Source of the DNA: Coenobita brevimanus
Taxonomy: Eukaryota; Arthropoda; Malacostraca; Decapoda; Coenobitidae
Assembly: GCA_032717465.1 (NCBI GenBank)
Contig: CM064683.1
Location: forward strand, 40,547,497 to 40,611,496
Direction: 5' to 3'
Length of the DNA: 64,000 bases
Shown: positions 32,281 to 44,587 of the stretch, one piece after another
Numbering within the stretch: the first letter of the stretch is position 1
Layout of the letters: each line of letters opens with the position of its first letter
The notes under the pieces: model-generated
Databases searched by the model: none
Told to the model about the DNA's origin: nothing
The model's input: the letters and a program-made list of their open reading frames with translations, nothing else
Position numbers and translations under genes: made by a program

Positions 32281-33620
32281 TACCAGACGGTTGCCTATTA
32301 TATTAATACCAAGGAAAACGGCTGTCACCATAAAAGAGGCGTTTAAATCAGATATGGTCCTGACAATTCACTGGGACTCCAAGCTGGCTTTTGATCTCAC
32401 AGGAAATATACATGTGAATAGGGTGCACATTTTGGTGTTGACCATGTGGAAGAAGCTGCTGCAGATATTACAGCTACCCAGTGGGACTGGCAAGGCCACC
32501 TACAGACGAAACACTGAGCAATGTTATCTACCAACTTGAGATGGATAGTATGGTCCATGCCATGTGCTTTGACGCAGTTACCTCCATCACTGAACGGCCA
32601 TCAGGGGCTTACGTAATTTTGGAGCAGCTACTGGCAGATATCTTTTACACTTCGGCTGTCAGCACCATATGCTGGAGTTAATCTTGGATGCCACTTGAAG
32701 AGAATGCCTGGGGCCCACCAGGGTACAAGCAATCCTCATTATCAAGCGTCCCCAAGCAAAATGGCTGTCCATTGACAAAACAAAGTACAAGGACGCCTTC
32801 TCAGACGAGTTCGCTGCACTGAATTTCACCGTATTCAGGAATAAAGTTGTTGCATTCACTGTCAAGTAACTGTGGAACCACCAACCATGTGATGGTTATC
32901 ACAAGCATCCGCAGCTAATGATGCTCTGTATGGGAAGCATACTGCCTCATGGGACCAGGTTCCAAGCTTCTTGACCTATGCATCATGCATACAGGATGAC
33001 ATTACAGACTCAAAGTTCTTAACTATTCACGCCATAGTTTCACTGGAAGGCAAGGGAAGCCCAGAGACTCCGAGACCTCAACATTTTTCTCACAAAGATT
33101 TGCCTCAAAACTTGGTTTCTGGCACCAGTGGTTCCCTACGCAGCTAGGAACAACCTTCATTTCGTTCAGCACCATCATGCATACTCCCAGTGAAATATCA
33201 GTGCAGCCACGCCACGCAAGATGACTAGATATTTATGGTACCTATAGAAGGACTTGCCACTTCTCAGTCTCTTTGATCTAGGTATGGAGGCGAACGCAGA
33301 GCAGCTTAAGCTGGAAACCAGCACAAAACGAGGGAAAAGATGACCGATGAAAGCAGGCAATAATGGGCCATATCACAGAGGGACAGAAGACGTTCGTCAA
33401 TTTGGTTAAAAGTGCAGAAAAAGTGCTAATAACCCTGTATTTCCTGGATGGATTCCTGACTAAAGACACTGACAAATGGAATAAAAGGTATATTTTGGGA
33501 CTGCAAGAGCAATCATCCTCTCTCAAGCAACGACCAGCAACCACGCAGGCCGAGGCGTCACGATGTTATAAGAAGCGACACAGTTAGGGCAATTTCAAAA
33601 TGAGTTGTCGAACAGAACCG
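32281..33620 (+). pseudogene. decayed coding sequence of unrecognised family
   Basis: Plus-strand sequence with protein-like words in changing frames and many stops: FDLGMEANAEQLKLETSTKR near 33275, AARNNLHFVQHHHAYSQ near 33140, GTARAIILSQ near 33500 and NHAGRGVTML near 33545. Codon-like periodicity persists for over 1 kb, which random intergenic DNA would rarely show. I do not recognise the family and no catalytic motif can be named. It begins directly after the A2 tail. It may be an old mobile-element gene or a processed host pseudogene. Confidence 0.35.
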
Positions 33621-33980
33621 GAAAAGCTCCCTTGATGTCAAGAAATGAATACTGCTGATAAATAATCGTTGACATACTTCCACTGTAACCATGATTCCCT
33701 GGTGCAGTATTTAAGATTGTCTGTATTTGATGAATATGTATGAGTGTAATAAAATCTGGCCTTGAAACAAAGTTGAACTAATTCCCTGATTAGTGCTTGA
33801 AACATCCAGTACGCCAGGCTCACGTACATCATGGTTCTAGCAGGGACAAACTTTGATGCCTTTAAACAACCTCTAAATATCAATATTCTCTGTTTAAATT
33901 TCTCCCAGGATACTTATTTATAAAAAGGAGCACTTTGAAGGAATGAGGTATAAAGATGCTCTGATATGAAAATTTCCTCC
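33621..33980. other. no gene seen
   Basis: AT-rich; nothing recognised. Confidence 0.45.

Positions 33981-34029
<49 letters not shown>
33981..34029. repeat. (GT)n microsatellite
   Basis: About 24 GT dinucleotides ending at the left boundary of the following MITE-like unit. Confidence 0.97.
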
Positions 34030-34030
<1 letters not shown>

Positions 34031-34032
<2 letters not shown>

Positions 34033-34257
34033 GGGTGTTTCAGGACCTGGTGATGTAAGGGAGGCTATTCTTGGGCTAATTTTGAGTAAAAAATATTATA
34101 TTGTCATGTGTCTGATTCTCTGCCGTTACAGAAGATTGCCGGTAACTGCAACTCTGTATGGGTTGAAAAATGGACTCAGGTTGATGTGCCTCCTCCACTT
34201 TTTGAAACTCAAAATCAGCCCTATGATCACTTCCTGCACGTAAGTCCTAGGACACCC
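34031..34257. mobile_element. MITE-like unit with TA flanks
   Basis: Left end CTGGGTGTTTCAGGAC; right end complement TAGGGTGTCCTAGGAC (terminal inverted repeats of ~16 bp, 12 matches). Both are flanked by TA (34029-34030 and about 34258-34259). At ~227 bp with no coding, it fits a Tc1/mariner-type non-autonomous element, though the family is not proven and the left flank is a GT repeat ending in TA. Confidence 0.55.
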
Positions 34258-34259
34258 TA

Positions 34260-35845
<1,586 letters not shown>

Positions 35846-36089
35846 CATCATCATCATCCGGACCTCCTTTCCCATCCAAGGGCAGGGTGAGGAGTAGCAA
35901 TGTCTAGACAGCCCAAATTTGCCCAATCCAATGGACCACGCATCCAATCACTCATCATTCAAGCCCCAGGAATCCTTGCTCCATCGGATGCGCCAAAAAA
36001 CATTCACCACATTCTGTAGCTTCACATAAACGTATCCGACTGAGACAATTCGGACACGCCACATTAAAAACGGGTGCCAAAATCCCTGA

Positions 36090-36966
36090 TCATGCACTTC
36101 TCACAATATTCATCCAGCCAGCTCGATCTCTTGTCAGTTCCCTTGCCTCACCGACTTCCAAACCTCTCTTCCTCACGCACTCATCCACTATATCTCTCCA
36201 CCTTCTCCTTGGCCTACTTCGCCTCCTCCCTGCTTCAAATTCGCTTGGATATGCCTTTTTCACCACTCTATCGTTATCCATTTTCTCCACATGACCATAC
36301 CATCTCAGCACACTCTCTTCGATTCCAGTGTCAACAGACTTCCTCACTCCGCATCTTTCACGAATCACATTATTTCGTATCCTATCCACCCTCTTTACTC
36401 AATATACATTCCTCAGCAGTCCTCATCTCCTCTGCTCTTATTCTTGACTTTTCATTTTCATGCCACACCATAGTCTCACATCCATACGTTGAAGTTGGCA
36501 CTAACACTCCTTCATATAAGCCTCGTGCAGCTGCAACACTCAAGCCTCTGTTTCTTATCAAGGCCTTCATTGCACAAGCTACTTTTCTTCCTTGTGTCAC
36601 TCTACTTTCCCCTTCTTTTGCACATCTTCCTCTCTCTTTTATCACTGTACCTAGGTATTTGAACTCTCTTACCAATTCCAGTCACTCTCCATTCACTGTA
36701 ACATCGCACTGGGAGTCACCTTCTCTCTCAATAACCATCACTTTACTCTTGTCTATATTTACTCTCAAGGCACGACGCTCACAGACAGCAATACTCTGCA
36801 CTAGCCTACCAAGTTCTTGTCCGGTACTTGCAAGGAGTACTGCATCATCAGCATTCATCAAATCTCAGATATTCCATCCATCACCATTCATTACCAACGC
36901 CATTCCCATCTCCATGATTCGTGTATTTACTTCATTCATCACCCCATCCACATATCTATCTATCTC

Positions 36967-37024
<58 letters not shown>

Positions 37025-38131
37025 AACAATCATGGGGACATCACACAACCTTTCGGACGCCCACACCGATCGTGAACCATTCGCTTAGATGCTCATTAAC
37101 CCTTCAACATGCTTCACTACCATCATAAAAACTCTTGACGGCACCTAGCAACATACCATCTACACCGTATATGCGCAAAACTTTCCACATTCCTTCTCTG
37201 TCCACTCTGTCATATTCTTTTTCTAGATCCATGAATGCCATAAACACCCTATGGTCCGTCTTCCAAGCCTTCTCTGCTATCTGTCTCACTGCAAATATTT
37301 GATCCACACATCCTCTGCCACTCCTAAAGCCACCCTGTTCATCACTCACTAGGACTTCTGATGTCTCTCTTACTGTCTCTAGAATAATTCTTCCATATAT
37401 CTTCCCTACCACACTCAATAAACTTATTCCACGACAATTCATACAATCACGTCTCTCACCTTTATTTTTGTACAGGGGTACAATCACAGCCTTTTTCCAC
37501 TCTGCAGGCACAGTTTCACTCATCCATGCCTTCTTACATATCTCCAACAAGTACTTCATTCCACTCGCTCCACTACACTTAATTATCTTTGTATACACCT
37601 CGTCAACCCCAGCTGCTTTCCCATTTTTCAGCCCCTTCACGGCACTCTTCACCTGAGCTAGTGTCACATTTTCTGGCACTGCATTCCTTCTCCGCACACC
37701 CCCAAAACCAATCATGTTTACAGCCGCTCTGCTGTCTGTATTCCTATTCATCAGGCTTTCAAAATATTCTTTTCATCTGGTCATTACTTCATCCCCTTGG
37801 GTTAATAATCTACCACCTGCATCCTTCACACCATCACATTTCTCTCCGCCTTCATTTCTACATTTCCACACGTCTTTCCAGAATAACTTTCTATTTTCAG
37901 AGTAGTTTGCATTCGTTTTTCTTCCTAGATCATCATTTACCTCCTTATTTTCCTCTTTACTACTCTCTTCACGTGCTTCTTGCTCTCAATATATTCAGTT
38001 CTTATTTCAACTGAACCCCTGTCCTGTAACCAATTTAGCCACTTCTTCCTCTTTTCCTCCACTGCTATCTTAAACTCATCATCCCTCCATGCCGTACCTG
38101 TCTTTGTTGTTACTCTTGCCACACCACACAC
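36090..38131 (-). pseudogene. RTE-like reverse transcriptase of D2, frame-broken
   Basis: Linker (38131-37937) CGVARVTTKTGTAWRDDEFK. Reverse transcriptase frame (37751-37104): LKNGKAAGVDEVYTKI, KKAVIVPLYKNKGERRDC, CRGISLLSVVGKIYGR, DEQGGFRSGRGCVDQIFAV and FMAFMDLEKEYDRVDREGMW with the first catalytic aspartate. The block with the QGCVMSPWLFNIYMDG consensus is damaged and split by the (TA)n tract. I do not see an intact catalytic pair. The C-terminal frames hold REFKYLGTVIKERG, STYGCETMVWHENEKSR, IRNNVIRERCGVRKSV, LRWYGHVEKMDNDRVVKK and RRRWRDIVDECVRKRGL. Dead. Confidence 0.88.
36968..37021. repeat. (TA)n expansion inside the reverse transcriptase of D2
   Basis: About 26 TA dinucleotides plus nearby ATCT units. 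On the coding strand it sits exactly where relatives encode NIYMDG, whose codons can read aat-ata-tat-atg. Confidence 0.9.
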
Positions 38132-38257
38132 CGCTTTAGCATTTCTAACTAATTCCTATATGTATTCCCAGGCTGTCCAGATCCATTTCATTCAAATTCA
38201 TGGATTCTTATCCTCCCCTACTTTGGTCCTGTATTTATCCGCCATTCCTTATAATAA

Positions 38258-40005
38258 TCTATCTATCTATTGCCAGACGCCCCAATCCCGTTTGGGGTGG
38301 CCACAAACAAATCGCCTCCACGTCGCCCTGTCCCCCGCCATTTCACTGTCCTGCTCCCAACTCACACACCCCTCTCTCATATACCTCTCCACTCCATTCC
38401 TCCATCTCATCCTGGGCCTCCCCCTCCCTCTTCCCCCTTCCACCTCACTCACATACACTCTCTTCGTCAGTCTCTCACCCTCCATCCTCTCCACAAGGCC
38501 AAACCACCTCAGTGTGTTCCTCATAACGCTTCCTATCACATCCACATCCACACCACAACATTCCTTTATATCCTCATTCGTCAGCCTGTCTCTCCATGTG
38601 ACTCCACAGGCTCCTCTCAAATAACTCATTTCCATTGCACTCACTCTGGACTTGTGTCCTTCCAACAACGTCCAAGCTTCACTTCCATACGTTAGAGTTG
38701 GTATCACAATACTGTCATGTAGTAACTTTTTCACTTCCATGCTCACTTCCCTGTTTCTTATCACTGCTTTCAAAGAACCAGCAACCTTTCTTCCCTGCTG
38801 TACCCTTTCAAGCACTTCACCCTCCAAATCTCCATCCTTACTCATCACACAACCCAAGTACTTAAACGTACTCACATTTTCCAATTCCTCACCATCCAAC
38901 CTCGCTGTACATTCACTGACTTCACCTCTCTCAAAGACCATCACTTTACTCTTCCCTACATTCACCTTTAGATTCCGTTTCTTACTCACTCTCCCAAACT
39001 CATCCACCAAGCCTTGCAGCGCCCCTTCGTCTTCACTCAACAACACAGTATCATCTACAAACAACAGTACAGGGAGTTTCCAAACACTATCCTCTCTCAC
39101 CAGGGCCACTCCAACATCCACTACCCTACCTTGTACCTCTTTTATTACCCCATCCATGTACAGATTGAACAACCATGGAGACATGACACATCCCTGTTTC
39201 AACCCAACCTTCAAAGAGAAAAATTCACTTAGTTCACCATCCACACGCACTGCAGCCTTCGCACCATCATATATACTCTTCACAGCATTCAACAACTTCC
39301 CATCTACTCCATAGATTCTTAACACTTTCCACAATTCTTGTCTATCCACCCTGTCATATCCTTTCTCCAAATCCATGAAAGCCGCATACAACTTCTTTCC
39401 CTTCTCTAGAAGCTTTTCCACTAAAGATCTAAGAATGAATATCTGATCTACACAACCTCTTCCCTTCCTGAAGCCTCCCTGTTCTTCTCCTCTGTTCTTT
39501 CTCTAACTCTGTCAATAAGTATCCTACCATACACTTTTCCTAATATACTAAGAAGACAAATGCCCCTATGATTACCACACACTTCTTTTTTCCCTTTTCC
39601 TTTGCACAAGGGAATAATTATACCTGACTTCCTATCCTCCGGGACTCTACCTTTCTCCCAGGCCAATCTGCACATCTTCCACATCCATTCTACTACTATC
39701 TCTCCCCCATGCTTCAGCATTTCACCACACACTCCATCAATTCCTGGGGCTTTCCCCAATTTAACTTTCTTCATTGCTTCCACAACTTCTATCCTACAGA
39801 TTTCTTCCTGTATTCTCACCTCCCTCCTTCTCCCAGCCATTCCCCAGCCACTTATACTCCCATTACTTCCATCCTCTATGTTCAACAATTCCTTAAAGTG
39901 TTCTCTCCATCTGCTCACCTTTTCTCCCTTCTCCACTAGTAATCTACCATTTTTATCTTTCACTCCCCTACTAACCTCACTTCCACCCTGTCGTCTCTTA
40001 TAATG
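38258..40005 (-). mobile_element. RTE-like LINE B2, 5'-truncated
   Basis: Minus-strand copy, highly similar to B1. The 3' tail (plus-strand atctatctatctattgccag) is at 38258-38280. The 5' end stops in the linker (RQGGSEVSRGVKDKNGRLLV) at about 40000, where an (ATT)n microsatellite starts. Confidence 0.9.
38267..39995 (-). pseudogene. RTE-like reverse transcriptase of B2
   Basis: Upstream frame (to about 39448): MKKVKLGKAPGIDGVCGEM, SGIIIPLCKGKGKKEVCGNH and RGICLLSILGKVYGRIL. It breaks near 39480, where a short deletion removes the residues after ERTEE. The downstream frame of 384 codons (39421-38267) is open: AAFMDLEKGYDRVDRQELW, GLKQGCVMSPWLFNLYMDGV, LLFVDDTVLLSEDEGAL (Val replaces the usual Ala beside the catalytic pair), TFKYLGCVMSKDG, TYGSEAWTLLEGHKSR, TLRWFGLVERMEGERLTKR and RGRPRMRWRNGVERYM, through to RRFVCGHPKRD. 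Of the RTE-like copies this has the longest open frame, but it lacks endonuclease and 5' end. Confidence 0.9.
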
Positions 40006-40015
40006 ATAATGATTA

Positions 40016-40095
<80 letters not shown>

Positions 40096-40097
40096 GT
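40016..40097. repeat. (ATT)n/(GTT)n microsatellite
   Basis: About 26 ATT units passing into TTG units, at the truncated 5' end of B2. Apparent poly-Asn and poly-Ile frames here are not genes. Confidence 0.97.
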
Positions 40098-40659
40098 TGT
40101 TGTTCTTGTTGTGGTTGTTGTTGTTATTACTTGTTTTAACATTACGATATTTCAAAAGTATTTGGCCTAGAGCCTTAAATCTTGGTCAACTAAGTCAGAC
40201 AATTGTCCTCTTTTTTTGGCCACATATCTTGGCATACTGTCACCCGGATCTCTGGACATTGCCCGTATCAAGGAAAAGCGAGTCATCCACGCTATCTCAA
40301 TAGTCGCTTAAGCTAGGAAGCTGAAACTTTGCAACAAAATAGCGTTAAGGCGGACGCAGGCCGGAAGGGAGTATGGTTCCATTCAGGTGATTATTTGCTG
40401 AGATCATCTGGGGTCAGACTGTGAGATTTTTCCCGATATTCCCGATATCACCCAATTTTTCATGAAGGATTAAAGCTAGTGCCACCAAACATGATGGGTT
40501 TATAGAGTGTAACGATCTAAGGTGACATGCACAAGGTCAGTGATCTTGACCTCAAGGTCTCTTTATAGCTCGGCTTCTACTGTAGTACGCTATGGCTGAG
40601 GGAAGCTTTTCTTTACCAAAACTGTCCTTGGAAATTCTATAGTGTTCTAATTAATATTA
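40098..40659. other. no gene seen; possible old interspersed repeat
   Basis: Words such as agctgaaactttgcaac and gatcttgacctcaaggtc have the look of an old interspersed repeat, but no second copy occurs in the window. Confidence 0.4.
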
Positions 40660-40716
<57 letters not shown>

Positions 40717-40755
40717 TTATTATTATTATTATTGTTGTTGTTGTTGTTGTTGTTT
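40660..40755. repeat. (ATT)n-(GTT)n microsatellite
   Basis: ATT units with one substitution, then TTG units. It is followed by an AAC-rich stretch (about 40765-40800) that could pair with the TTG part. Confidence 0.95.
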
Positions 40756-40869
40756 TAGCAATAATATGAACAATTACAAAAACAACAGCAACAACAAAAA
40801 CTGTAGCTTAAAGAACAACAGCAGTAAAAATATAATTATTGTATTTAAATAATAAAAATTATTATTTGT

Positions 40870-41246
40870 GGTAGGTGGTGGGCGACCATCATCCACTCGC
40901 TTGATGTAGTGCTGCCTACTTCTTCCTCAGCCTTTATCATCTTTTTTTTCCTGTGCCTGCCCTCCTCTCTTCCTATTTCTCCCATCTTTCTTGTCATTTC
41001 TAATTGCTTTCCTCTCCTTTACAGGTGGCTTTACATTGAGTGACAAGCCAAATGGTTTCCTGTAAGCCAAGAAACCATTTACAATACTGGGTGGTAACCA
41101 TATAACTAAATCATACGTGCTCCCTACGTGTCAACAAGTGGGTTGGTGGAGGGTTAGTGCCCCTCCCCGTAAAACAAATAACTGAAAGTCAAATGGCCAC
41201 CCCTTACGGGATTATGGCGTCTGGCAATAGATAGATAGATAGATAG

Positions 41247-41250
<4 letters not shown>
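40870..41250 (+). mobile_element. short non-autonomous RTE-derived unit (SINE-like)
   Basis: At 41146-41186 the sequence gggttggtggagggttagtg followed by cccctccccgtaaaacaa matches the 5' leader of B1 (minus strand, about 18050-18010). Only ~30 bp later comes the B 3' end, tggccaccccttacgggatt and ggcgtctggcaatagatag, with its GATA tail (41224-41250). The whole ORF is absent. Upstream, 40870-41140 (ggtgggcgaccatcatccac...) may be a longer leader; its left limit is uncertain. It looks like a passenger using the B machinery. Confidence 0.7.

Positions 41251-41331
<81 letters not shown>
41224..41331. repeat. (GATA)n followed by (ATT)n
   Basis: Four to five GATA units (the LINE-type tail), then about 27 ATT units with one ATC variant. 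RTE-like C1 starts straight after. Confidence 0.95.
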
Positions 41332-41332
<1 letters not shown>

Positions 41333-43687
41333 GGCAGTTGTTTAAGAGTGCTGTGGTGGGGCATGCAGAAGAGGTGTGTGGTGTGAGACGTGTGGGTGGT
41401 GGTGTAAGAAAAGGAAGTGAATGGTGGTGCGAGGAAGTAAGTATGGCTGTGGCTGAGAAGAGACGTGCATATGAAGTGTGGCTGCAGAGGAAGGATGAGA
41501 TGTCATATGAAAGGTATAAGGAAAAGAGGAATAGAGCGAGAAGGGCTGTGCGTGATGCTAAAGTGGCAGCGGATGAGAGGTGGGGTAGGCGGCTGACAGA
41601 GAATTTTCAACAGAATAAGAAAATGTGTTGGAAGGAGGTGAAAAGGGTGCGAAAGGGAGAGTCTGGGAAGGAAGAACGAGTAAAAGCAGAGGATGGAAGG
41701 ATGTTAATTGAGATGGATGCAGTAAGGAAGAGATGGGCAGAGTATTTTGAAAGATTGTTAAATGTAGAGGAGGAAAGGGTGGCTGAGATTGGGGCGGATG
41801 GAAGGGTGCAGGGAATAAATGTGTTGGGAGAGTTGAATGATCACGAAGGAGGAAGTGGAGAAGGCAGTAAAGGAGATGAAAACAGGGAAAGCTGCAGGTA
41901 TGGATGGGTGTGCTGTGGAATGCCTGAAGGGTGGTGGAGTGACTATTGTTGACTGGTTAGTAAGATTGTTGAATGTGTGCTTTGAGAAAGGTATGGTGCC
42001 AATTGACTGGGCAAGTGCTTGTGTGGTCCCGTTGTATAAAGGCAAGGGTGATAAGTATGAATGTACTAGCATTACGGGTATAAGTCGGTTGAGTGTTGTA
42101 GGTAAGGTGTATGGTAGAGTGTTAATTATGAGCGTTAGAGAGGGTACAGAGGGAGTGATTGGTGATGAGCAGTGTGGCTTTAGGAGAGGGAGGGGATGCG
42201 TTGATCAGGTGTTTGCTGTGAGAAAAAGTGTGTGAAAAGTATTTAGCGAAAGGCAAGGATGTGTTTTGGACATTTATGGATTTAGAGAAAGCGTATGATA
42301 GAATTGATAGGGAGGCTTTGTGGGCTGTTTTAAGATTGTATGGACTTGATGGTAGGTTACTAAAAGAGGTGAAAAGTTTTTACGTAAATAGTAGAGCGTG
42401 TGTAAGAGTGGGAAATGCTGTGAGTGATTGGTTTCCCCTGAGAGTGGGGCTGGGACAGGGATGTGTGATGTCGCCTTGGTTGTTTAATATTTACATGGAT
42501 GGTGTTGTAAGGGAGGTGAATGCAAGAATTTTTGGTGGAGGTCTGAGTCTGGTGAATGTTGATGGTGGAGAGTGGAATCTGAAGCGGCTGCTGTTTGCAA
42601 ATGATACTGCACTGGTGACTGATTCAGAGGAGAGATTGAGACAGTTGGTAGAGGACTTTGGAAGGGTGTGTGAAAGGAGGAAATTGAAAGTAAATGAGAA
42701 TAAGAGTAAAGTGATGAAGTGTACGAGGTTGATAGATGGTAGGGGGATGAATATAGTTTTGAATGGTGAGTTGCTTGAGGAGGTAGATTGTTTTAAATAT
42801 CTAGGGTCACATGTTGCTGTGGATGGAAGAATAGATGCAGAAGTGAAGTTTAGAATAAATGAAGTAGGAAAGGTGCTGGAAGGAATGAAAAAAAGTGTTT
42901 AGATGTCGTTCGCTTAGAATGGATGTAAAGAGAAGGCTGTATGAGGGTGTTGTGGTACCGACTGTGTTATATGGGACTGAAACATGGAATATGGGTGTAG
43001 CAGAGAGGAAAAGTTTGAATGTAATGGAGATGAGGTGTCTGAGGAGTATGTGTGGAGTGACGTGTATGGATCGGGTGCGAAATGACGAAGTGCGAAGGAG
43101 AACTGGAGTTGTTCGGGAGATGGCTGGTAGAGTTGAGCAGAGGGTGTTGCGATGGTTTGGGCATATGGAGAGAAAGGATAATGAGCGACTGGTGAAAAAG
43201 ATAACTAGATCTGATGTGAGAGGTGTAAGGCTGAGAGGAAGACCACGAATAGGATGGATGGACAGTTTGAAGAGAGCGCTGGATGTGAGAGGGATGTCTG
43301 TTAAGCAAGGAAGAGTGGCTGTGCATGACAGAAATAAATGGAGAGAAATTGTGAATGACTAAGTGATGACGCAGCCCTGAGGGGATATTCTCCCGCATTT
43401 GGTCTGATCAGCTAGTCAGGTCAGGTGCGGGTAAGGGGATGGGTCTGTTATGATGTGGCAGGGGTAAACCAGTTCTGCTGTCGGGCCCTGCTGCCGATGT
43501 CACTGATTGCATTGCGCAGTTGACCCTTGTGCGGTGTGGTGCGGTGAGGATCTGTCCGTTCTCCCCTTTGGGGCTAAGATGCGAATGAATGTGTTGAATG
43601 GATGAGTAAATGGGGACTGTGTCGTCCTGTCTCGGCTACCTCCCTTTCCTTGGGGGAAGCAGCCTAGGTATATAGATAGATAGATAG

Positions 43688-43690
<3 letters not shown>
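41333..43690 (+). mobile_element. RTE-like LINE C1, 5'-truncated
   Basis: Plus-strand copy from the linker to the 3' end. After the stop near 43362 a ~300-bp 3' UTR (gacgcagccctgaggggata, gtcgggccctgctgccgatg, cccctttggggctaagat) ends in gcagcctaggtatatagata and a GATA tail. This UTR is unlike those of B and D but recurs in C2 at 59.2 kb. The endonuclease is absent. Confidence 0.9.
41338..43362 (+). pseudogene. RTE-like reverse transcriptase of C1, frame-broken and catalytically mutated
   Basis: Linker frame (41338-41860) has GSEWWCEEVSMAVAEKRRAY and FEKAL-type basic segments. The next frame (41837-42235) has EMKTGKAAGMDGCAVECL, ACVVPLYKGKGDKYEC, a poorly conserved TSITGISRLSVVGKVYGR and GCVDQVFAVRKSV. 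The next (42228-42902) has FWTFMDLEKAYDRIDREALW, LGQGCVMSPWLFNIYMDGVV and LLFANDTALVTDSEERL: the usual FADDT pair is FANDT, so one catalytic aspartate is lost. The last (42895-43362) has VLYGTETWNMGVAERKS, LRWFGHMERKDNERLVKK and RGRPRIGWMDSLKRALD. Three frame slips (near 41840, 42230 and 42895) plus the active-site change mean it is dead. Confidence 0.9.

Positions 43691-43719
<29 letters not shown>
43675..43719. repeat. (GATA)n-(ATT)n
   Basis: GATA tail of C1 passing directly into ~10 ATT units, the same order as at 41224-41331. Confidence 0.93.
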
Positions 43720-43721
43720 CT

Positions 43722-43942
43722 GCCCCCCGCCCGGAGGGGCTCGGGGAAGAGTATTGTTTTCACTAGGTTTGTCTGTTTGCTTGTTTCTGTCTGTCTGTCT
43801 GGCTGCCAGTTGACACCTTTCAACGAAAACTACTGATGCGATTACGACTAAAAATACAGGTATCATGGACTATGACATTCTGATCACCTGATTAAATTTT
43901 GGGCCAAATTGGGCCAAGGATCAGGCTGTAGGCCCCAAAACG

Positions 43943-44029
<87 letters not shown>

Positions 44030-44340
44030 TCTCCATAACTCTTTTCAGATTTGTCATATCGACATAAAACCAAAACCTAAAAGTGCATATTTGAAATCTG
44101 CATCCCATAACATGCCTCATTACATTAAGGGGGTCACCCCCTGGTTGGCGGTAGGGGGATCATTGTCAGGAGGGTCGGGCCTAAAATTTCAGATTGGCAT
44201 AAAGTCGTCAATTTTCAGGTGATTAACTCCAAGTTTGATATGTGACATCTTTGACTACTGTAGATATCCTGTTGTTTATACGTCAGCACTAAAATGATTG
44301 CCGGGGACAGGTTGCTGTGCCTTGACACCGCATCGTGTTA
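43722..44340 (-). mobile_element. unclassified interspersed repeat X2
   Basis: Reverse-oriented relative of X1 (21.7-22.3 kb). It starts on the plus strand with cccccgcccggaggggctcg and gaagagtattgttttcact, the complement of the X1 end, and continues through (ctgt)n to ccccctggttggcggtaggg, gggcctaaaatttcagattg and tttatacgtcagcacta. A (TA)n tract is inserted at 43943-44026. Non-coding. Confidence 0.75.
43943..44026. repeat. (TA)n microsatellite inside X2
   Basis: About 41 TA dinucleotides. X1 has no such tract at the matching place, so it arose in X2. Confidence 0.95.
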
Positions 44341-44351
44341 TTATTGTTACT

Positions 44352-44513
44352 GGGAGGGAGGTGGAAGGAAACAGAGGTGAAATAGAAATGTGCTTTATTC
44401 CCGGCTGGTTTAGTTTATGGCTTCGTCAGGGGTGCCCATGAAGTAGCCACAATCTAAACTAACCGGGAATAAAGCTCACCTCTATTCACCCGTGTTTCCT
44501 TCCACCCCCTTCC
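44352..44513. repeat. long imperfect hairpin (about 60-bp arms)
   Basis: Left arm about 44352-44415 (ggtggaaggaaaca-gaggtg, then gctttattcccggctggttt) and right arm about 44453-44513 (its complement: ggtggaaggaaacacgggtg, then gctttattcccggttagttt) match over most of their length with small indels. The ~38-nt loop holds a smaller inverted pair (ggcttcgtca / tgaagtagcc). Non-coding; possibly a foldback element. Confidence 0.85.
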
Positions 44514-44546
44514 CACACGTGACATAATGACTCTACATTATCATTG

Positions 44547-44547
<1 letters not shown>

Positions 44548-44587
<40 letters not shown>

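Larger units (their letters stand above)
35845..38255 (-). mobile_element. RTE-like LINE D2
   Basis: Minus-strand copy of the same family as D1. Its 3' UTR and (GAT)n tail (plus-strand atcatcatcatc at about 35847) match D1 word for word (agggcagggtgaggagtagc). Coding extends upstream through the reverse transcriptase to the linker. The endonuclease is missing, so the copy is 5'-truncated near 38255, directly against the tail of B2. A (TA)n expansion splits the coding at 36968-37021. Confidence 0.9.

Noticed and set aside
36074..37075. 333-codon plus-strand frame
   Set aside because: It is antisense to the D2 reverse transcriptase and crosses a (TA)n tract. The real coding signal is on the minus strand.
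39448..40155. Poly-asparagine start of a 235-codon minus frame
   Set aside because: The Asn run is the ATT microsatellite at 40016-40097. Only the part after RQGGSEV belongs to B2.
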